Positions 35,537-46,471 of a stretch of DNA of 64,000 nucleotides are shown in pieces (position 1 is the stretch's first letter; each line of letters begins with the position of its first letter). This stretch comes from Bryobacterales bacterium. GTDB taxonomy: Bacteria > Acidobacteriota > Terriglobia > Bryobacterales > Bryobacteraceae. The stretch spans positions 51,874 to 115,873 of the forward strand of contig JAFAQY010000102.1 of the NCBI GenBank assembly GCA_019261985.1, in the 5' to 3' direction. The position numbers were made by a program, and so were the translations under genes. Below the pieces are notes generated by a model. It was not told where the DNA came from. It saw only the letters and a program-made list of their open reading frames with translations, and did not search any database.

Positions 35537-38346
35537 TAAAGGTTTGGCCCCCGTTCCAAGAGCCTAGACAGCAAGGCTGCGCTCAGATATCTTCGGCCCC
35601 GCTCACGCTCCCCGAGTCGCTTGAGATCGTGCGCGCCTGGCGGTTGCACTGCCCGACCCTCCAGGTATTTGCCATATGCACTAACAGACGCTAATAGAAC
35701 CTCCTCAGTTATCCCAATCAGCTCAGCGCAGTCCTTCGCGAGCGTCGTCAGCGACGATCGTTCCAGCAAAGAATCCCTCATATGCCGAATGAAACGCTGC
35801 GAATCGCGCCGCGTGGGACCGTGGGACAGCCGGGCGAAGTTGTAAACCAAGGCTGGGCAAATGCTACTTAAGCGGATCAGGGACTCCTGTCGTCCATCTC
35901 CGCCGATTGATCGTACGAGCGTCGACATTCGTGCCTCATTCTGCTCGACGTAGTTCCAAAGAACGGTACGAACCACTGCTCCCAGTTCTTCCTTTTCACC
36001 TTGCCGATGAACGAAGCCATTCGGAAGGGCCGAATCGCCAAGCCACGCACGAGCGAAATATAAGGGCGCGCGAAGCGCCATTCGTTCAAAATCTTCGCGC
36101 AGTCGTCGGTTTAGCACAGGAATTTTGAGCCATCGCAAGAGCCCAAACCGCTGCTCTGTGGGCGGACGCGTAAGCGCAGAAGCTATCTCGCTCAAGTTCC
36201 AGTAAGCCCCCAAGCACACACCGCCGTAAACGACCGCCGCAACCACCGGCGGGAAGGGCTTGGGAAGCCTCCACTCGAACCCATCTTCGTCGCTCTTAAC
36301 TTCAGGCCATGCCACCTTGAATGGTGGCCCATCGAGTTCTCGCCAGATCCACACCGCATGGCTCGTACTGGGTTTGATCGGAGTCCTCAAGCGCAGCCTG
36401 AGATCGTTCCCTAGCCCCGCCCATGAGTCCACACATCCGTGATCTTCCACAGAGCTGACAAGGAGATCTGCCTTGGAACCCCGGCATACGAACAAACAAT
36501 CCCCCCATCCGCGGAGAGCTCCGATGTCCAACTCTTTTGAGAGGCGTCTGGTGACAAGGAATGCTCCTTCGCACAGCTCGCCATCCCGTGCGCCCGCGAA
36601 CACGCGCGCCCTACCGATGCCTCCAGCTCGATTCATGGGCCGATCCGGATTTAGTATTTTCCATTGAACTTTTTCGTTGCATTCGTCTGTCTCAATCACG
36701 GCGACACCTCTCAAATTGAGCGACATTCGAGCGGGTACCTTCCTGGTGAAGTCTGGGCCGCTAACCCGAACCCGAACCGGCTCATCGCCCAGCGCCATTT
36801 CGGCCGTGATCCTCACGTCAGATTCAGTTCGCCATTCACCACTCGTCATCAACACACAATAATCGGCGTGACCGATAAATAGCCGTACTTCACGCGCATC
36901 CTCGGGAACCCCGCGCACCACTAGACGGGCCGGGTCGCCGATCTTAATGGTTTCGCCCCCCACGCACTCAAGCCGCAGAGCGAATGATCGCTTTGGCGTG
37001 AACGTTCCAATCTGTGGCTGCCAATATAGTTCGCCGCCGCATAAAACCCGCGTATCCGGAGCAACAGGGCCACTAAGCAAGAAGACGGAGCGGTCCTTTC
37101 CCTTCCAAGCTCGGGCCCCCGCCAACTCCATGTCCGGATCGCATAACAACAAATAGTCGCGATTTGGGTCCAAACGCGGGCCACTTACGTGTCGGCCAGT
37201 TGCTGCATCGAAGATCAAAAGCGGCTCAAGCAATTCCAGTTCAGACAAGAGGTCGATTTCAATCGCTGTATTTCCGCCAGTAATGGAAAGAATCTGAGGC
37301 CGCAAGTTTGGCTTTGAAGCGTGCTCCGGTTGACACGGCAGCCTCTCAAACTCGGCCCACCACGCCCCACTCTCCTGTTTGGTCCAGCGGCCCACTACTT
37401 GCCGATCGACGGCAACGGTCACGGAATCGGCGTCTCCAAGAGAATCGGTTAGCCTGTCGCGATCAAAGCGCAGAAACAACTCTGGTTTCCGCGGGGGCTG
37501 CCATAACAAAACTGCCTCACAAATAGCACCTACACGCTCGGCAGCGCCTTCAGGACCGCCGGACTCTTCCGAAGTTCCGGTATAGCGCTCTTTCGCGGCC
37601 GTAAGCAGTTCAGGTACCCATGTAGAACGGACCCAAGGCGAGTTCTGCAGAAAGGAAGTGGCGTACTCGACAGAAACCTGATCACGCTGGTACTCCTGCA
37701 AGACCCGCCATAAACTCCGAAACTCTGTCGATTTGTGAGCTTCAAATCCGGGTTCGATACCAAGAAGGATTTTGACTGCCAGGGGCTGCGATATACCTCT
37801 CAACCACTTGGGAAGTCCCTGTGTAGCACCCTTGAAAGTAAAGCCGATCTGGAGCTTCAGGGTGCCAAAGTACTCCTGCTTGCCAACTCGATCAATAAGA
37901 CTTCGAAGTCCCAGACGCTCGGCGCCCGCGGCTATAGCTGCCTTGCAATCTTCTGTTGGATGGCCATTCCAAAAAAGGACGGAGTGAGTCCCTTTGTTTT
38001 GCTTGAACAAAGAACTGATGGCTGGCCAAACGGATTCCTCGTTGCACTCCTCACGGATGATCTCGGAAGCGAGAATAAGGAACAGTGCGCCAAACATTTC
38101 GCGGCTCGATGCGGTAACATCCCCCTCAACTGTCTCCTGCCAAGTGCGCCAACACCAAAGCCCGGGTGATTCGGCCTTCTCCGACAACCATTCCCGTAAG
38201 AAAACCACCTCACTCGTGGTTATCCTAGCCTCAGCAACGGATCGCGGTTCTGGTAGGGCTTGAAATTTCAGATAAAAACGCCGGAATACTTCTGCCAGAT
38301 TCCATCCGGGGACGGAAAGCGACGGCGTAGGTGCGCCGGTTGCCAT
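35536..38346 (-). CDS. 936-aa partner of the helicase (DruH-like candidate)
   Basis: A long soluble protein with no domain that I can name. The N-terminal 270 residues are helical (FGALFLILASEIIREECNEE, FKGATQGLPKWLRGISQPLA), the middle (about 280-640) is beta-rich with Ig-like stretches, and the C-terminus is helical again. It is the first gene of a two-gene operon, with its stop overlapping the helicase start. In Druantia type III, a protein called DruH precedes DruE in just this way; length and order fit, but I cannot confirm homology from sequence alone. Codon use looks less GC-rich than in the flanking ccm genes, which fits horizontal gain. Confidence 0.75.
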   Translation of the reverse strand: MATGAPTPSLSVPGWNLAEVFRRFYLKFQALPEPRSVAEARITTSEVVFLREWLSEKAESPGLWCWRTWQETVEGDVTASSREMFGALFLILASEIIREECNEESVWPAISSLFKQNKGTHSVLFWNGHPTEDCKAAIAAGAERLGLRSLIDRVGKQEYFGTLKLQIGFTFKGATQGLPKWLRGISQPLAVKILLGIEPGFEAHKSTEFRSLWRVLQEYQRDQVSVEYATSFLQNSPWVRSTWVPELLTAAKERYTGTSEESGGPEGAAERVGAICEAVLLWQPPRKPELFLRFDRDRLTDSLGDADSVTVAVDRQVVGRWTKQESGAWWAEFERLPCQPEHASKPNLRPQILSITGGNTAIEIDLLSELELLEPLLIFDAATGRHVSGPRLDPNRDYLLLCDPDMELAGARAWKGKDRSVFLLSGPVAPDTRVLCGGELYWQPQIGTFTPKRSFALRLECVGGETIKIGDPARLVVRGVPEDAREVRLFIGHADYCVLMTSGEWRTESDVRITAEMALGDEPVRVRVSGPDFTRKVPARMSLNLRGVAVIETDECNEKVQWKILNPDRPMNRAGGIGRARVFAGARDGELCEGAFLVTRRLSKELDIGALRGWGDCLFVCRGSKADLLVSSVEDHGCVDSWAGLGNDLRLRLRTPIKPSTSHAVWIWRELDGPPFKVAWPEVKSDEDGFEWRLPKPFPPVVAAVVYGGVCLGAYWNLSEIASALTRPPTEQRFGLLRWLKIPVLNRRLREDFERMALRAPLYFARAWLGDSALPNGFVHRQGEKEELGAVVRTVLWNYVEQNEARMSTLVRSIGGDGRQESLIRLSSICPALVYNFARLSHGPTRRDSQRFIRHMRDSLLERSSLTTLAKDCAELIGITEEVLLASVSAYGKYLEGRAVQPPGAHDLKRLGERERGRRYLSAALLSRLLERGPNL

Positions 38347-38399
38347 CTGAAGCAGTTCCTCCGCAATATCGCCGTCGCCGTCCGGTGTTCTTCACATGA

Positions 38400-38460
38400 C
38401 AGCCTCGGCTGAGTTGGATTAAAAGCTAGATCTATATAATACGCCATAATATGCCCGCTC
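38400..38460 (-). promoter_or_regulatory. AT-rich probable promoter region of the helicase operon
   Basis: An AT-rich island 60-110 bp upstream of the 936-aa gene. On the minus strand it reads GCGTATTATATAGATC, with TATTAT or TATATA as possible -10 elements. It stands out from the GC-rich surroundings. No matching -35 is obvious. The rest of the gap to 38972 has short open frames on both strands but nothing I accept as a gene. Confidence 0.35.
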
Positions 38461-38972
38461 ACGAGACACGGAAATAGCGCCGTTCGGGATGCTGCATGAC
38501 TTGCGCAGCTTGAAATCGGCGGCTGGTCAATTGTTAAGCGTGCCCCTGAGATTGAAAATATCGATCCCAGCCAAATGTGACGATGTCAGTCAGCTAGATC
38601 ATTCAATCCTTGCAGCTGGGCTGCCCATGACAGGCGAACTCAATCGGTATGCTCTTCCATTATCAAGAGCTTACTCCGGCACCCGACTTTTTTCTCCACT
38701 CGGTAACCGCACACTATTAGTCATGAAGCACCGCCGCGACACGACGCCCAGAGTTTCAAACCCATACGGCCGCGCGACCAGGCGACCGAAGATCGGAAAA
38801 AACGAAAAATGCGAAGCGAACCCACCAAGTGATTGAAAACACACGATGACCCCCAAAAAAGCGAACCCAACCGAACCCAATCCCAGTTCCACAATCGCGG
38901 AAGCATCGCCACCCGCCGGCGTCTAATACACGGTATGCCTGATTCCAGCCCACGGAGGTAAACTAAAACTAA

Positions 38973-40977
<2,005 letters not shown>

Positions 40978-40997
<20 letters not shown>

Positions 40998-41424
40998 TTT
41001 TCTCATCGCCGTTTTAACGGTCATTGCCTTCGCGCAAACCACGCCTCCGTGGGACACGCGCGAAATCAATGCCATCGCCGCCAAACTCAACTGCAACTGC
41101 GGCTGCAAGCAACACATGGATTGCCAGATGCAGCCGGGCTGCCCCGAATGCAAGCGCAATAAGCAAAAGATGATGACCATGCTGCAATCGGACATGAACG
41201 AGAGCCAGATTCTGGATCAGTTCGTGAAAGAGCAGGGCAAGGACGTTCTGGTGGTGCCCCCGGGAAGCATGGGCGTCGTGGGACCGTATGTCGCGCTCAC
41301 GATCGGCTTGGGCTTGGTGATCCTCGTCATGCGGCGCTATTTGCGGCAAAAGCCCGCGCCGGTGCCCGAAGTGGATCAGGCGACTCTCGACAAAATCGAA
41401 AAGGAAACGGCGAATCTCGACTAA
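40978..41424 (+). CDS. ccmH: CcmH-type cytochrome c maturation protein
   Basis: A 148-aa exported or anchored thiol protein that handles the apocytochrome CXXCH motif. It has a signal peptide, the cysteine block LNCNCGCKQHMDCQ, helix KMMTMLQSDMNESQILDQFV, and a C-terminal membrane helix (ALTIGLGLVILVM). The usual LRCxxCxG active site is replaced by a cysteine-richer CNCGC with further Cys at QPGCPEC. It may still form the same mixed disulfide; this is inferred. ATG 40978 gives a short, clean signal peptide. TAATG overlap with the next gene. Confidence 0.87.
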
Positions 41425-41819
41425 TGGTGTTGGCCTCTGCTGTTGTACTGGTGGTCGCACTCACCGTAGTGTTTACGCTGTTCGTCCGCAAGCAAGACCT
41501 TCCGCAGCCCGAGCCGGTTTCTCCCGCTCAGCATTTGGAAGAGCGCAAGGCTGCGATTTACGAAAACCTCCGGGATTTGCAGTTCGAATATCGTGTAGGC
41601 AAGCTTTCCGACGCCGATTATCAAAGCACAAAAGTAGGCTTGCAAAAGGAACTGGCCGCCGTGATAGCCGAAATTGAAAAGACCAAAGTAGGACAAGCTT
41701 CAGCTTGTCCAGCTCCAGTCCCCAGCAAACCCAAGCCCGGCACCGTCTGCGAAAGCTGCGGCGCTAAGTTCTCCGAACCAATGAAGTTCTGCGGCAAATG
41801 CGGAAAGGCAATGTCATGA
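41424..41819 (+). CDS. CcmI-like anchored protein with a C-terminal zinc ribbon
   Basis: A 131-aa protein: an N-terminal helix (LASAVVLVVALTVVFTLF), a CcmI-like coiled coil (HLEERKAAIYENLRDLQFEY, GKLSDADY), and a C-terminal zinc ribbon (CESCGAKF, CGKCGKAM). Between coil and ribbon lies KVGQASACP, encoded exactly by the palindromic repeat at 41691-41710. So the repeat has entered the gene in frame at a linker. Role: presumably presents apocytochrome to CcmF/H. Confidence 0.8.
   Translation: MVLASAVVLVVALTVVFTLFVRKQDLPQPEPVSPAQHLEERKAAIYENLRDLQFEYRVGKLSDADYQSTKVGLQKELAAVIAEIEKTKVGQASACPAPVPSKPKPGTVCESCGAKFSEPMKFCGKCGKAMS
41691..41710. repeat. Palindromic repeat inside a ccm gene, in frame
   Basis: GGACAAGCT-TC-AGCTTGTCC, preceded by GTA, inside the coding sequence of the CcmI-like gene. 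It translates as VGQASACP in the linker before the zinc ribbon and does not break the frame. Confidence 0.85.
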
Positions 41820-42820
41820 GAAGGCGGTCAGGTGGAGCAGGCTTCAGCCTGCAACGGGGACTTCAGTCCCCGGCGCTGTTTCTCCTCGCAGCCACCCCCC
41901 TCTTCGCCAACATCAGCGGCACAGTAGTCAACCAAACCACCGGCAAACCACAGCCTTCAGTATCCGTAACCCTGATCCACCCCGGCGAGGGCGGAATGCA
42001 AACGCTCGGCACCGCAAAATCGGACGCCGAAGGAAAGTTCTCAATCGACAAAGAAGTTCCCTCGCCGCCCGCCCTGCTTCAGACGGATTTTCAGGGCGTA
42101 ACGTACAACCAGATTCTTCCGCCCGGCACGCCCACCACAGGTGTTCGCCTGAATGTTTACGACGCGACGAACAAGCTCTCCGCCGATGTAATGCAGCAGC
42201 ACCTGCTGATTCTTGAGCCCATCAATGGGCAGCTTCGCGTCAGCGAAACCTTCCTCATCGAGAACAAAGGCAAAACGACGTTCCAAGATGCATCGAAAGG
42301 CTCCGCCCAGCTCTTTCTGCCGCAGGGCACGAACACTGAAGTGACCGTCACCGCGCCCGGTGGCATGCCCATCCGGCGCCCCCCGGAGAAAACCGCTCAG
42401 GCCGACATCTATAAAATCGGCTATCCCTTGAAGCCCGGCGAGACGCAATTTGAGCTTGCCTACACTCTGCCCGATCCGAAGAAGTTCGCGGGAAAGGCTG
42501 CGGGATCCGATCCGCTGCGTCTGGTTACTGCCAGCACGGTCACGCTTTCCGGCGACGGTCTCAAAGACCTCGGCACCGAGCCGCGCACGCAAGCGCATGT
42601 GTACGAAATTATGCCGGGGGCCTCTTACGTTCTCAGCATCATGGGCGAGGGCGCGCTGCGCACCGAAAACGCGCAAGCTCAGGACGAAAACAGCGGAGCG
42701 CCCAAAGTCGCGCCCGGAATGGCCCGCATCTATGACCGTCTGTACTGGATTCTCGCCCTGGCCTTCGGAATCCTCGCTCTCGGCGGCACGATGCTTTACC
42801 GAAAGGGTCCCGCCGCTTGA
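41816..42820 (+). CDS. Membrane-anchored carboxypeptidase-regulatory-like protein in the ccm operon
   Basis: A 334-aa exported protein. After an export signal, it has an Ig-like carboxypeptidase-regulatory domain (NISGTVVNQTTGKPQPSVSV, KSDAEGKFSID), a second beta domain, and a C-terminal helix (LYWILALAFGILALGGTMLY). The first 18 residues (MRRRSGGAGFSLQRGLQSP) are mostly encoded by the repeat at 41837-41871, so the repeat lies between the ATG and the hydrophobic signal core. ATGA overlap with the preceding gene and TTGA overlap with ccmA. Not a standard Ccm component; function unknown. Confidence 0.8.
   Translation: MRRRSGGAGFSLQRGLQSPALFLLAATPLFANISGTVVNQTTGKPQPSVSVTLIHPGEGGMQTLGTAKSDAEGKFSIDKEVPSPPALLQTDFQGVTYNQILPPGTPTTGVRLNVYDATNKLSADVMQQHLLILEPINGQLRVSETFLIENKGKTTFQDASKGSAQLFLPQGTNTEVTVTAPGGMPIRRPPEKTAQADIYKIGYPLKPGETQFELAYTLPDPKKFAGKAAGSDPLRLVTASTVTLSGDGLKDLGTEPRTQAHVYEIMPGASYVLSIMGEGALRTENAQAQDENSGAPKVAPGMARIYDRLYWILALAFGILALGGTMLYRKGPAA
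41837..41871. repeat. Composite palindromic repeat encoding a protein N-terminus
   Basis: GCAGGCT-TC-AGCCTGC (41837-41852) and GGGGACT-TC-AGTCCCC (41856-41871), in frame near the start of the carboxypeptidase-like gene, giving AGFSLQ and GLQSP. Confidence 0.85.
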
Positions 42821-43515
42821 ACGCGCTCGAAGTCGAGAGTGTCTGGAAATATTACGGCGATTTTCCAGCGCTTCGCGATATCAAGCTGAACGTCGAAGCG
42901 GGTTCCACTGTCGCGCTGCTCGGCCGCAACGGGGCGGGCAAAACCACGCTTTTGCGAATCCTCGCCGGATTGTCTAAACCCTCAAAGGGCAAAGTCCGGG
43001 TCAAGGGAGCCGACGCGCGCCTTGAATCGACGCGCCGCCGCATCGGAGTCCTGGGCCACGGCATCTCGCTCTACGACGAGCTTTCGGCGAACGAAAACTT
43101 GCTGCTCTTCGGCCGGCTCTACGGCCTACCCGATCCCGCCAGGCGCGCGGCCGAGATGCTCGATCGCACCGGACTCGATCGCGTGCGCGACGGCTTGGTC
43201 CGCGAATTCTCGCGCGGCATGCGCCAGCGATTAGCGGTGGCGAGAGTATTCATGCACGACCCCGATCTGCTTTTGCTAGACGAGCCTTTCACAGCCCTCG
43301 ACGACCGCGCCATAGGTGTTCTGCATACCCTTATTGCCGAGATCCATCAAAAGGGCGGCACAGTAGTCATGTCGACGCACCAGCTTCGCGAAGCATTGGA
43401 GCTGGCCACGCACGTCGCACTGATCCAGCGCGGCCAGTTGGCGTTCGCAGGCGAGCGCAACCAGGAGATGCTACAAGACACTGGCTGGCTATACCGGACG
43501 TATGGCGAAAGCTGA
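42817..43515 (+). CDS. ccmA: Heme exporter ATP-binding protein CcmA
   Basis: A 232-aa ABC ATPase. Walker A GRNGAGKTT (36-44), Q-loop region, signature SRGMRQRLAVARV, Walker B LLLLDEPF and the H-loop STHQ are all present. With CcmB and CcmC it releases heme-loaded CcmE in system I cytochrome c maturation. TTG start overlaps the previous stop (TTGA). The end overlaps ccmB by 14 nt if ccmB starts at 43502. Confidence 0.93.
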   Translation: MNALEVESVWKYYGDFPALRDIKLNVEAGSTVALLGRNGAGKTTLLRILAGLSKPSKGKVRVKGADARLESTRRRIGVLGHGISLYDELSANENLLLFGRLYGLPDPARRAAEMLDRTGLDRVRDGLVREFSRGMRQRLAVARVFMHDPDLLLLDEPFTALDDRAIGVLHTLIAEIHQKGGTVVMSTHQLREALELATHVALIQRGQLAFAGERNQEMLQDTGWLYRTYGES

Positions 43516-44299
43516 GAGAGGTGGAGCAGGCTTCAGCCTGCAAGGTGGGCTTCAGCCCACCCCACAGCCGATGCCAGCACTAAACCCCCAGTTACCGGCC
43601 GAACCCCACTCCCCCAGTTTTTTCCGCCAGGCCCTAACGATAGCCGCGAAAGACCTCCGCTCAGAGCTCCGAACCAAAGAAGCCCTGAACGCCTCCCTGG
43701 CATTCTCCGTAGTAATCTTCCTTCTGTTCAGCTTCGCGTTCGACCCCGGCAACCTCGACATCGACATCAACGAATTTTCGGGCGGCCTGCTCTGGCTCGC
43801 CTTTGCTTTTGCCGGCGCGCTCTCGCTAAACCGCAGCTTCGCCCGCGAGCTACAGAACGATTGCCTCGATGCTCTGGTCGCTTCGCCCGCTCCGCCGGGC
43901 GCGCTTTTTTTGGGCAAAGCTCTGGCGAACTTTGCGCTCATACTGGCCGTCGAAATTATCTCACTGGGTGTTTTCGCGGTTATGTACAACGTTCATATTC
44001 AGCCGCAACTCGGCTGGCTTATTGTCGTCATGCTGATGACCACCTGGGCGATTACGGTGATCGGCACAGCCTTCAGCGCTCTGACCGTGAATCTGCGCAT
44101 GCGCGAGTTGATGCTGCCGATCCTCACCTATCCGTTTCTGATCCCGCCTTTGATGGCCGCGATTCTGCTGACCACCGACCTGCTCGGCGGCAAGCCGATC
44201 AGCGCCGACAACATGATCTGGGTGCGAGTGCTCGTGGCGTTCGACGTGATCTTCTCGTTATTGGCCGTGGTATTCATAGATATTGTTTTGGTGGGATGA
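43502..44299 (+). CDS. ccmB: Heme exporter membrane protein CcmB
   Basis: The membrane subunit of the CcmABC transporter, with six helices. Family blocks: AAKDLRSELRTKEALNASLA, FSGGLLWLAFAFAGALSLNRSF and REL, then CLDALVASPAPPGALFLGKA. The first 23 residues (MAKAERGGAGFSLQGGLQP) come from the palindromic repeat, so the original start may be ATG 43571 (MPALNPQLP) or lie even further in. I keep ATG 43502 because the frame is open and coupled to the ccmA end. Confidence 0.88.
   Translation: MAKAERGGAGFSLQGGLQPTPQPMPALNPQLPAEPHSPSFFRQALTIAAKDLRSELRTKEALNASLAFSVVIFLLFSFAFDPGNLDIDINEFSGGLLWLAFAFAGALSLNRSFARELQNDCLDALVASPAPPGALFLGKALANFALILAVEIISLGVFAVMYNVHIQPQLGWLIVVMLMTTWAITVIGTAFSALTVNLRMRELMLPILTYPFLIPPLMAAILLTTDLLGGKPISADNMIWVRVLVAFDVIFSLLAVVFIDIVLVG
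43526..43560. repeat. Composite palindromic repeat at the ccmB 5' end
   Basis: GCAGGCT-TC-AGCCTGC (43526-43541) and GTGGGCT-TC-AGCCCAC (43545-43560). Same layout and reading frame as the element at 41837 (both give GGAGFSLQ), 1.7 kb upstream in the same operon. Confidence 0.85.
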
Positions 44300-44327
44300 G
44301 GGGCACAGGGAAAGGCGTCTAATTGTT

Positions 44328-45008
44328 ATGCGCGAAAAAATCACCTACGTTTTGGCCATCGCCGGAATCGCCCTGGTGACCTGGAACCTCTACAAGATCT
44401 TCTTCGTCCTCCCACCGGAGGCCAACGTCGCAGCCTACCAGATCGTGTATTTCCACGTTCCCGCCGCCATCACAGCCTTTACGGGATTTTTCGTCGCGCT
44501 GATCGCGAGCGGCCTCTATCTCGCCACCGGCGACTTGAAGTTCGACGCGTTCGCTGCCGGCATAACCGAAGTCGCGGTCGCGTTCGCTTCCGTTAATCTG
44601 GCGACGGGCATGATCTGGGCGCGTTATGCCTGGGGAATCTGGTGGGCCTGGGATGCCCGCCTCACATCCATGCTCACCTGTTGGCTGATGTACGCCGGCT
44701 ACCTGATTCTGCGCCGCGCCGTGGATGAACCAACGCAGCGCGCCAAACTCTCCGCGTTCCTCTCGATTTTCGGTTGCGTGAACGTCGCGTTCGTCTACAA
44801 ATCCATCGAGTGGTTCCGCACGCAGCATCCCGCTCCCGTGCTGAGCGTCCGCCAGGGCGGGGGCATGGGACCCGGGATGGAAGCGCCGATCTATTGGAAT
44901 TACCTCGCCATGCTTTGCATCGCCACCGTGCTGGTCATCGTCCGCATGCGGCAGGAGGGCGTCTCGCGCGAAATCGACTCGCTCCGCCGCATGGCCCACG
45001 CCTACTGA
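44328..45008 (+). CDS. ccmC: Heme exporter membrane protein CcmC
   Basis: A 226-aa six-helix protein that hands heme to CcmE. The tryptophan-rich heme motif WGIWWAWDARLTS (102-114) and flanking histidine YFHVPAA (H43) are present. ATG 44328 gives the usual short N-terminus (MREKITYVLAIAG). It lies 28 bp after ccmB. No ccmE follows in the operon. Confidence 0.94.
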   Translation: MREKITYVLAIAGIALVTWNLYKIFFVLPPEANVAAYQIVYFHVPAAITAFTGFFVALIASGLYLATGDLKFDAFAAGITEVAVAFASVNLATGMIWARYAWGIWWAWDARLTSMLTCWLMYAGYLILRRAVDEPTQRAKLSAFLSIFGCVNVAFVYKSIEWFRTQHPAPVLSVRQGGGMGPGMEAPIYWNYLAMLCIATVLVIVRMRQEGVSREIDSLRRMAHAY

Positions 45009-45013
45009 GAACA

Positions 45014-45160
45014 ATGAGTCCTCGCGAATTTCAGTTCGTCTTCGGCGGCTTCGTCACTGCCTGGCTGATCCTGGTGATCTACGCAGTCTCGCTCGGTCTG
45101 CGCGAGCGCCGCTTGCGCAAGGAGCTTGACCGCGTGCGCCAAATGGTGGAAAAACGTTGA
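45014..45160 (+). CDS. CcmD-like small membrane protein
   Basis: A 48-aa protein with one helix (VFGGFVTAWLILVIYAVSLG) and a basic tail (RERRLRKELDRVRQM). This is the size and pattern of CcmD, which stabilises the CcmABCE complex. It starts 5 nt after ccmC and ends 3 nt before the convergent M20 peptidase gene. Confidence 0.78.
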   Translation: MSPREFQFVFGGFVTAWLILVIYAVSLGLRERRLRKELDRVRQMVEKR

Positions 45161-45163
45161 GGC

Positions 45164-46471
45164 TTAGCGGAGCAATTCAAGCAGCTCCGTGACTTCCGCG
45201 CGGATTGCGTTCTTGAGGGTCGGCTCGCGCTCCGGGGCCCACTCGGGAGAGTGCGGCGCAGGCACTGGGATGCCGACCTCGCGTGCGTGAGCGAGCTTCG
45301 CGGGATCTACCGCGCCAATGTGCAGCAACGCGGACGGCACGCCGGCAAGTGAATATTGCGCGAAATCCTCGGAAGTCATCTTCGGAGGCATCTCGGTTAC
45401 GTTCTCCGGCCCGAGCGCTTTGCGCAGCGCGGCGGCGAGCCGCAGCGTTAATTCAGGATCGTTATATACCGCCGGCGTTCCAAGGCGGACTTCTACGTCG
45501 GGAGGCTGCGGCGCGTTCGCAGCGGCCGCTTCGGATTTTGCCACTCGCTCAATCGACGCCAACACCCGCCTGCGAACGTCCTCCGTGTACGTACGAACCG
45601 AGAGTTCCAGCTTGACCTCGTCGGGAATAATATTCGCCTGCGTGCCACCGTGAATCGATCCCACCGTAATCACCACCGGATCCGCCGGATTGTTCTCGCG
45701 GGAAACCAATGTTTGCAGCGCCAGAACCGTGCGGGCCGCGATCACGATCGGGTCGATCGTGTTTTGCGGAGCAGCAGCGTGTCCGCCGCGGCCAATGATT
45801 GTGATAATCACGCGATCTGAGATGGCGCGAAAATAACCGGCATGGTAACCGATCTGGCCGACGGGCAGCGTGTCATCGTCGTGGAGCGAGAGCGCGAAAT
45901 CGGGTTTCGCGAAGCGAGTGAACAGACCGTCTTTCAACATCGCGGATGCGCCCGCCGCGCCTTCTTCGGCGGGCTGACCAATCAGCATGAGCGTGCCGCG
46001 CCACTGCTGGCGATGCTCGGCCATCAGCTTCGCCGTGCCTGCCCACGCGGACATGTGTATATCGTGTCCGCAGGCGTGCGCGACGTGAACGTTCTCGCCC
46101 GCTTCGTTCTTTACAACCACTTTGCTCGCGAAAGCCAATCCGGTTTTCTCTTCCACCGGAAGAGCATCGAGCTCCGTTCGGAGCATAACCGTCGGGCCGG
46201 ACCCATTTTTCAGGATGGCGACAATGCCCGTCCCAGCCACGCCCTCCGTTACTTCATAGCCGAGAGACTTCACTCGCGCAGCCAGTTTGGCCGCGGTTTG
46301 CGTTTCGTGGAATGCCAGCTCCGGGTTGCGATGGAGATCGATATAGAGCGCTTCTATATCCGGATAGACGGCGTCGATTTCAGCGGCGGATGGCCCCGTC
46401 CACGCAGCGGTACCGGTTTGCGCCGCGGCGGAGACGAGCGGCAGAAGAACCAGCGCTAGTTTCTTCCGCAC
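45164..46471 (-). CDS. Exported M20-family amidohydrolase
   Basis: A 435-aa metal-dependent amidohydrolase/peptidase of the HipO/IAA-amino-acid hydrolase type. Signal peptide (KKLALVLLPLVSAAAQ) from a GTG start; metal ligands in HACGHDIH and GQPAEEG; a dimerisation domain follows (GRGGHAAAPQNTIDP), with TSEDFAQYS near the end. Likely hydrolyses N-acyl amino acids in the periplasm. The start overlaps the FmdB-like gene by 16 nt. Confidence 0.92.
   Translation of the reverse strand: MRKKLALVLLPLVSAAAQTGTAAWTGPSAAEIDAVYPDIEALYIDLHRNPELAFHETQTAAKLAARVKSLGYEVTEGVAGTGIVAILKNGSGPTVMLRTELDALPVEEKTGLAFASKVVVKNEAGENVHVAHACGHDIHMSAWAGTAKLMAEHRQQWRGTLMLIGQPAEEGAAGASAMLKDGLFTRFAKPDFALSLHDDDTLPVGQIGYHAGYFRAISDRVIITIIGRGGHAAAPQNTIDPIVIAARTVLALQTLVSRENNPADPVVITVGSIHGGTQANIIPDEVKLELSVRTYTEDVRRRVLASIERVAKSEAAAANAPQPPDVEVRLGTPAVYNDPELTLRLAAALRKALGPENVTEMPPKMTSEDFAQYSLAGVPSALLHIGAVDPAKLAHAREVGIPVPAPHSPEWAPEREPTLKNAIRAEVTELLELLR

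Noticed and set aside
38489..38836. 115-aa open frame upstream of ccmF
   Set aside because: No ribosome site, no recognisable domain, poor codon pattern, and overlapping open frames on the other strand.
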